Shown piece by piece: positions 63,199 through 64,000 of a stretch of 64,000 bases of DNA; positions within the stretch are counted from its first letter, which is position 1; the number at the start of each line of letters is the position of its first letter. The stretch covers positions 4,862,501-4,926,500 of the forward strand of contig NZ_JAGIOR010000001.1 in assembly GCF_017876795.1 (NCBI RefSeq). Direction: 5' to 3'. The notes under the pieces were generated by a model. That model saw only the letters and a list, made by a program, of their open reading frames with translations, made no database searches and was not told where the DNA came from. Source of the DNA: Rhizobium leguminosarum. Lineage in GTDB: Bacteria; Pseudomonadota; Alphaproteobacteria; Rhizobiales; Rhizobiaceae. The position numbers and the translations under genes were made by a program.

Positions 63199-63906
63199 CT
63201 AACTCGGCAAGGCGTCATGCCCGTCGGCGGCTCTTTGAACCAAGCGGGCAACCACTTCAGTGCGGTTCTGCGCCTGCAGCTTGCGCATGATGTGTTGCAC
63301 ATGCATTTTTACCGTATGCCCCGACAAATTGAGTTTTCCTGCGATTACCTTATTTGAGCATCCGCACTGCAACTCTGCGAGGACATCCGCTTCCCGGGGA
63401 GTGAAATCGGCAATCGCCAAGTACTGCGTCCTATCATCCAATCTTTTTTCAGCCTCGTTTCTGGCCGGACCATGCTCGCTTGAGCCGTTTGTAGCCGCTC
63501 CCAAAAGCTGCGGGAAAAATGTTCCTCCTGCCAGAACGAGACCAAGACCGGCAAGCGCAATGTCAACGGGAAGTGAAGTCGAGAAAAAGCCGCGGATCCC
63601 CACCTTGAGGGCCTGACGGGCTATGATCGCGTCATCCGTATTTGAGAGCAACGTGATAGGAGCCTCAGGAAAACGTGCCGTAATCGCCGCGAGGTCATCA
63701 CGCAGACTGGAGCTCTCAACACTTCTGCCGGCCAGATCCAAGGCAATCAAACGCACCTCGGCTCCAAGCGCTCGATCGAGACTCTCGGTCGAGATCAAAT
63801 CGATAAAGTTCCAGCCGGCGAGTTCACGCTCAAGAATCTTCACTACGGTCGTGCGCGCCAGTGTAGAATGCCCAACGATGATCACAGTTGGTGCATTGCG
63901 CCCCAT
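63199..63906 (-). CDS. LuxR/FixJ-type regulator with degenerate receiver
   Basis: A 235-residue protein: a receiver-like N-terminal domain (1-125) and a C-terminal LuxR helix-turn-helix (FTPREADVLAELQCGCSNKV, then LNLSGHTVKMHVQHIM). The receiver keeps an Asp (LIALDLAG), but the acid pair is replaced (VIIVGHSTL) and the Lys is missing (GFFSTSL where GYLLK is usual), so it is likely phosphorylation independent. The frame is open to TTG 63966, and ATG 63906 has a weak ribosome site; the start is uncertain. Confidence 0.75.
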   Translation of the reverse strand: MGRNAPTVIIVGHSTLARTTVVKILERELAGWNFIDLISTESLDRALGAEVRLIALDLAGRSVESSSLRDDLAAITARFPEAPITLLSNTDDAIIARQALKVGIRGFFSTSLPVDIALAGLGLVLAGGTFFPQLLGAATNGSSEHGPARNEAEKRLDDRTQYLAIADFTPREADVLAELQCGCSNKVIAGKLNLSGHTVKMHVQHIMRKLQAQNRTEVVARLVQRAADGHDALPS

Positions 63907-64000
63907 ACGGCGCTTAGTTCCGGCACTGTCGGACACTTGCGTGCTCCCAGAATATTTGCAACCCAACAGTTATCCATACTATTCCTGTTCTCACTACATG

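Noticed and set aside
1..64000. CRISPR array, tRNA, rRNA, transposase or prophage genes
   Set aside because: I looked for regularly spaced repeats, cloverleaf-like segments and recombinase motifs and saw none; the repeats present are single palindromes.

Overview
The window comes from the chromosome of an alphaproteobacterium of the Rhizobium leguminosarum/etli type. The evidence is the gene order of the flagellar and chemotaxis cluster (visNR next to fliF; icpA-cheS-cheY1-cheA-cheW-cheR-cheB-cheY2-cheD-cheT), a fused SecDF, the GC-rich coding style and dispersed palindromic repeats of a kind I know from Rhizobium chromosomes. The species assignment is inference.

1-20.3 kb: flagellum and chemotaxis. 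A leftward group (partial membrane protein, fliI, flgF) is divergent from a rightward group (motA, fliM, fliN, fliG, flhB and an unknown 147-aa protein). Then come visR/visN (leftward), fliF, and the ten-gene leftward che operon headed by a soluble globin-type transducer. 20.3-27.7 kb: a 37-codon ORF, a GT39-type membrane glycosyltransferase, an XRE regulator, a YbaL/Kef-type antiporter, a small membrane protein and secDF, closed by a strong terminator.

27.8-34.9 kb: a dense signalling island with three histidine kinases (one a receiver-kinase-receiver hybrid), three single-domain receivers and a LuxR-type regulator. 35-44 kb: miscellaneous accessory genes: a VOC dioxygenase/hydrolase fusion, a DMT exporter, an FAD oxidoreductase, an OsmC protein, a DUF2188 protein, the scar of two ku genes joined in convergent orientation, a Wzy/O-antigen-ligase-like protein, a beta-helix protein and a hydrolase remnant.

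44.2-62.7 kb: an 18-kb sugar/polyol catabolic locus in three transcription units. A LacI repressor gene is convergent with a leftward operon (aldolase, Gfo/Idh, D-lyxose-isomerase-like cupin, PfkB kinase, mini-ORF, SDR, Zn-dehydrogenase) whose promoter carries two LacI-type operators. A second leftward operon (TIM-barrel 3-epimerase, ROK regulator, PfkB kinase, GatZ-like protein, two SDRs) is divergent from a rightward ABC importer operon (binding protein, two permeases, 68-aa membrane protein, ATPase) that ends in a frameshifted SDR. The enzyme set suggests import of a hexitol or rare ketose, oxidation, C3- and C4-epimerisation and phosphorylation into fructose-6-phosphate. The GatZ-like protein has no GatY partner here, so a D-tagatose-6-phosphate 4-epimerase role is plausible. 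The window closes with a small unknown protein and a LuxR regulator carrying a degenerate receiver.

The most notable hidden structures are the convergent ku chimera, a composite palindromic repeat that supplies the stop codons of both fliG and cheT, and the paired LacI operators.
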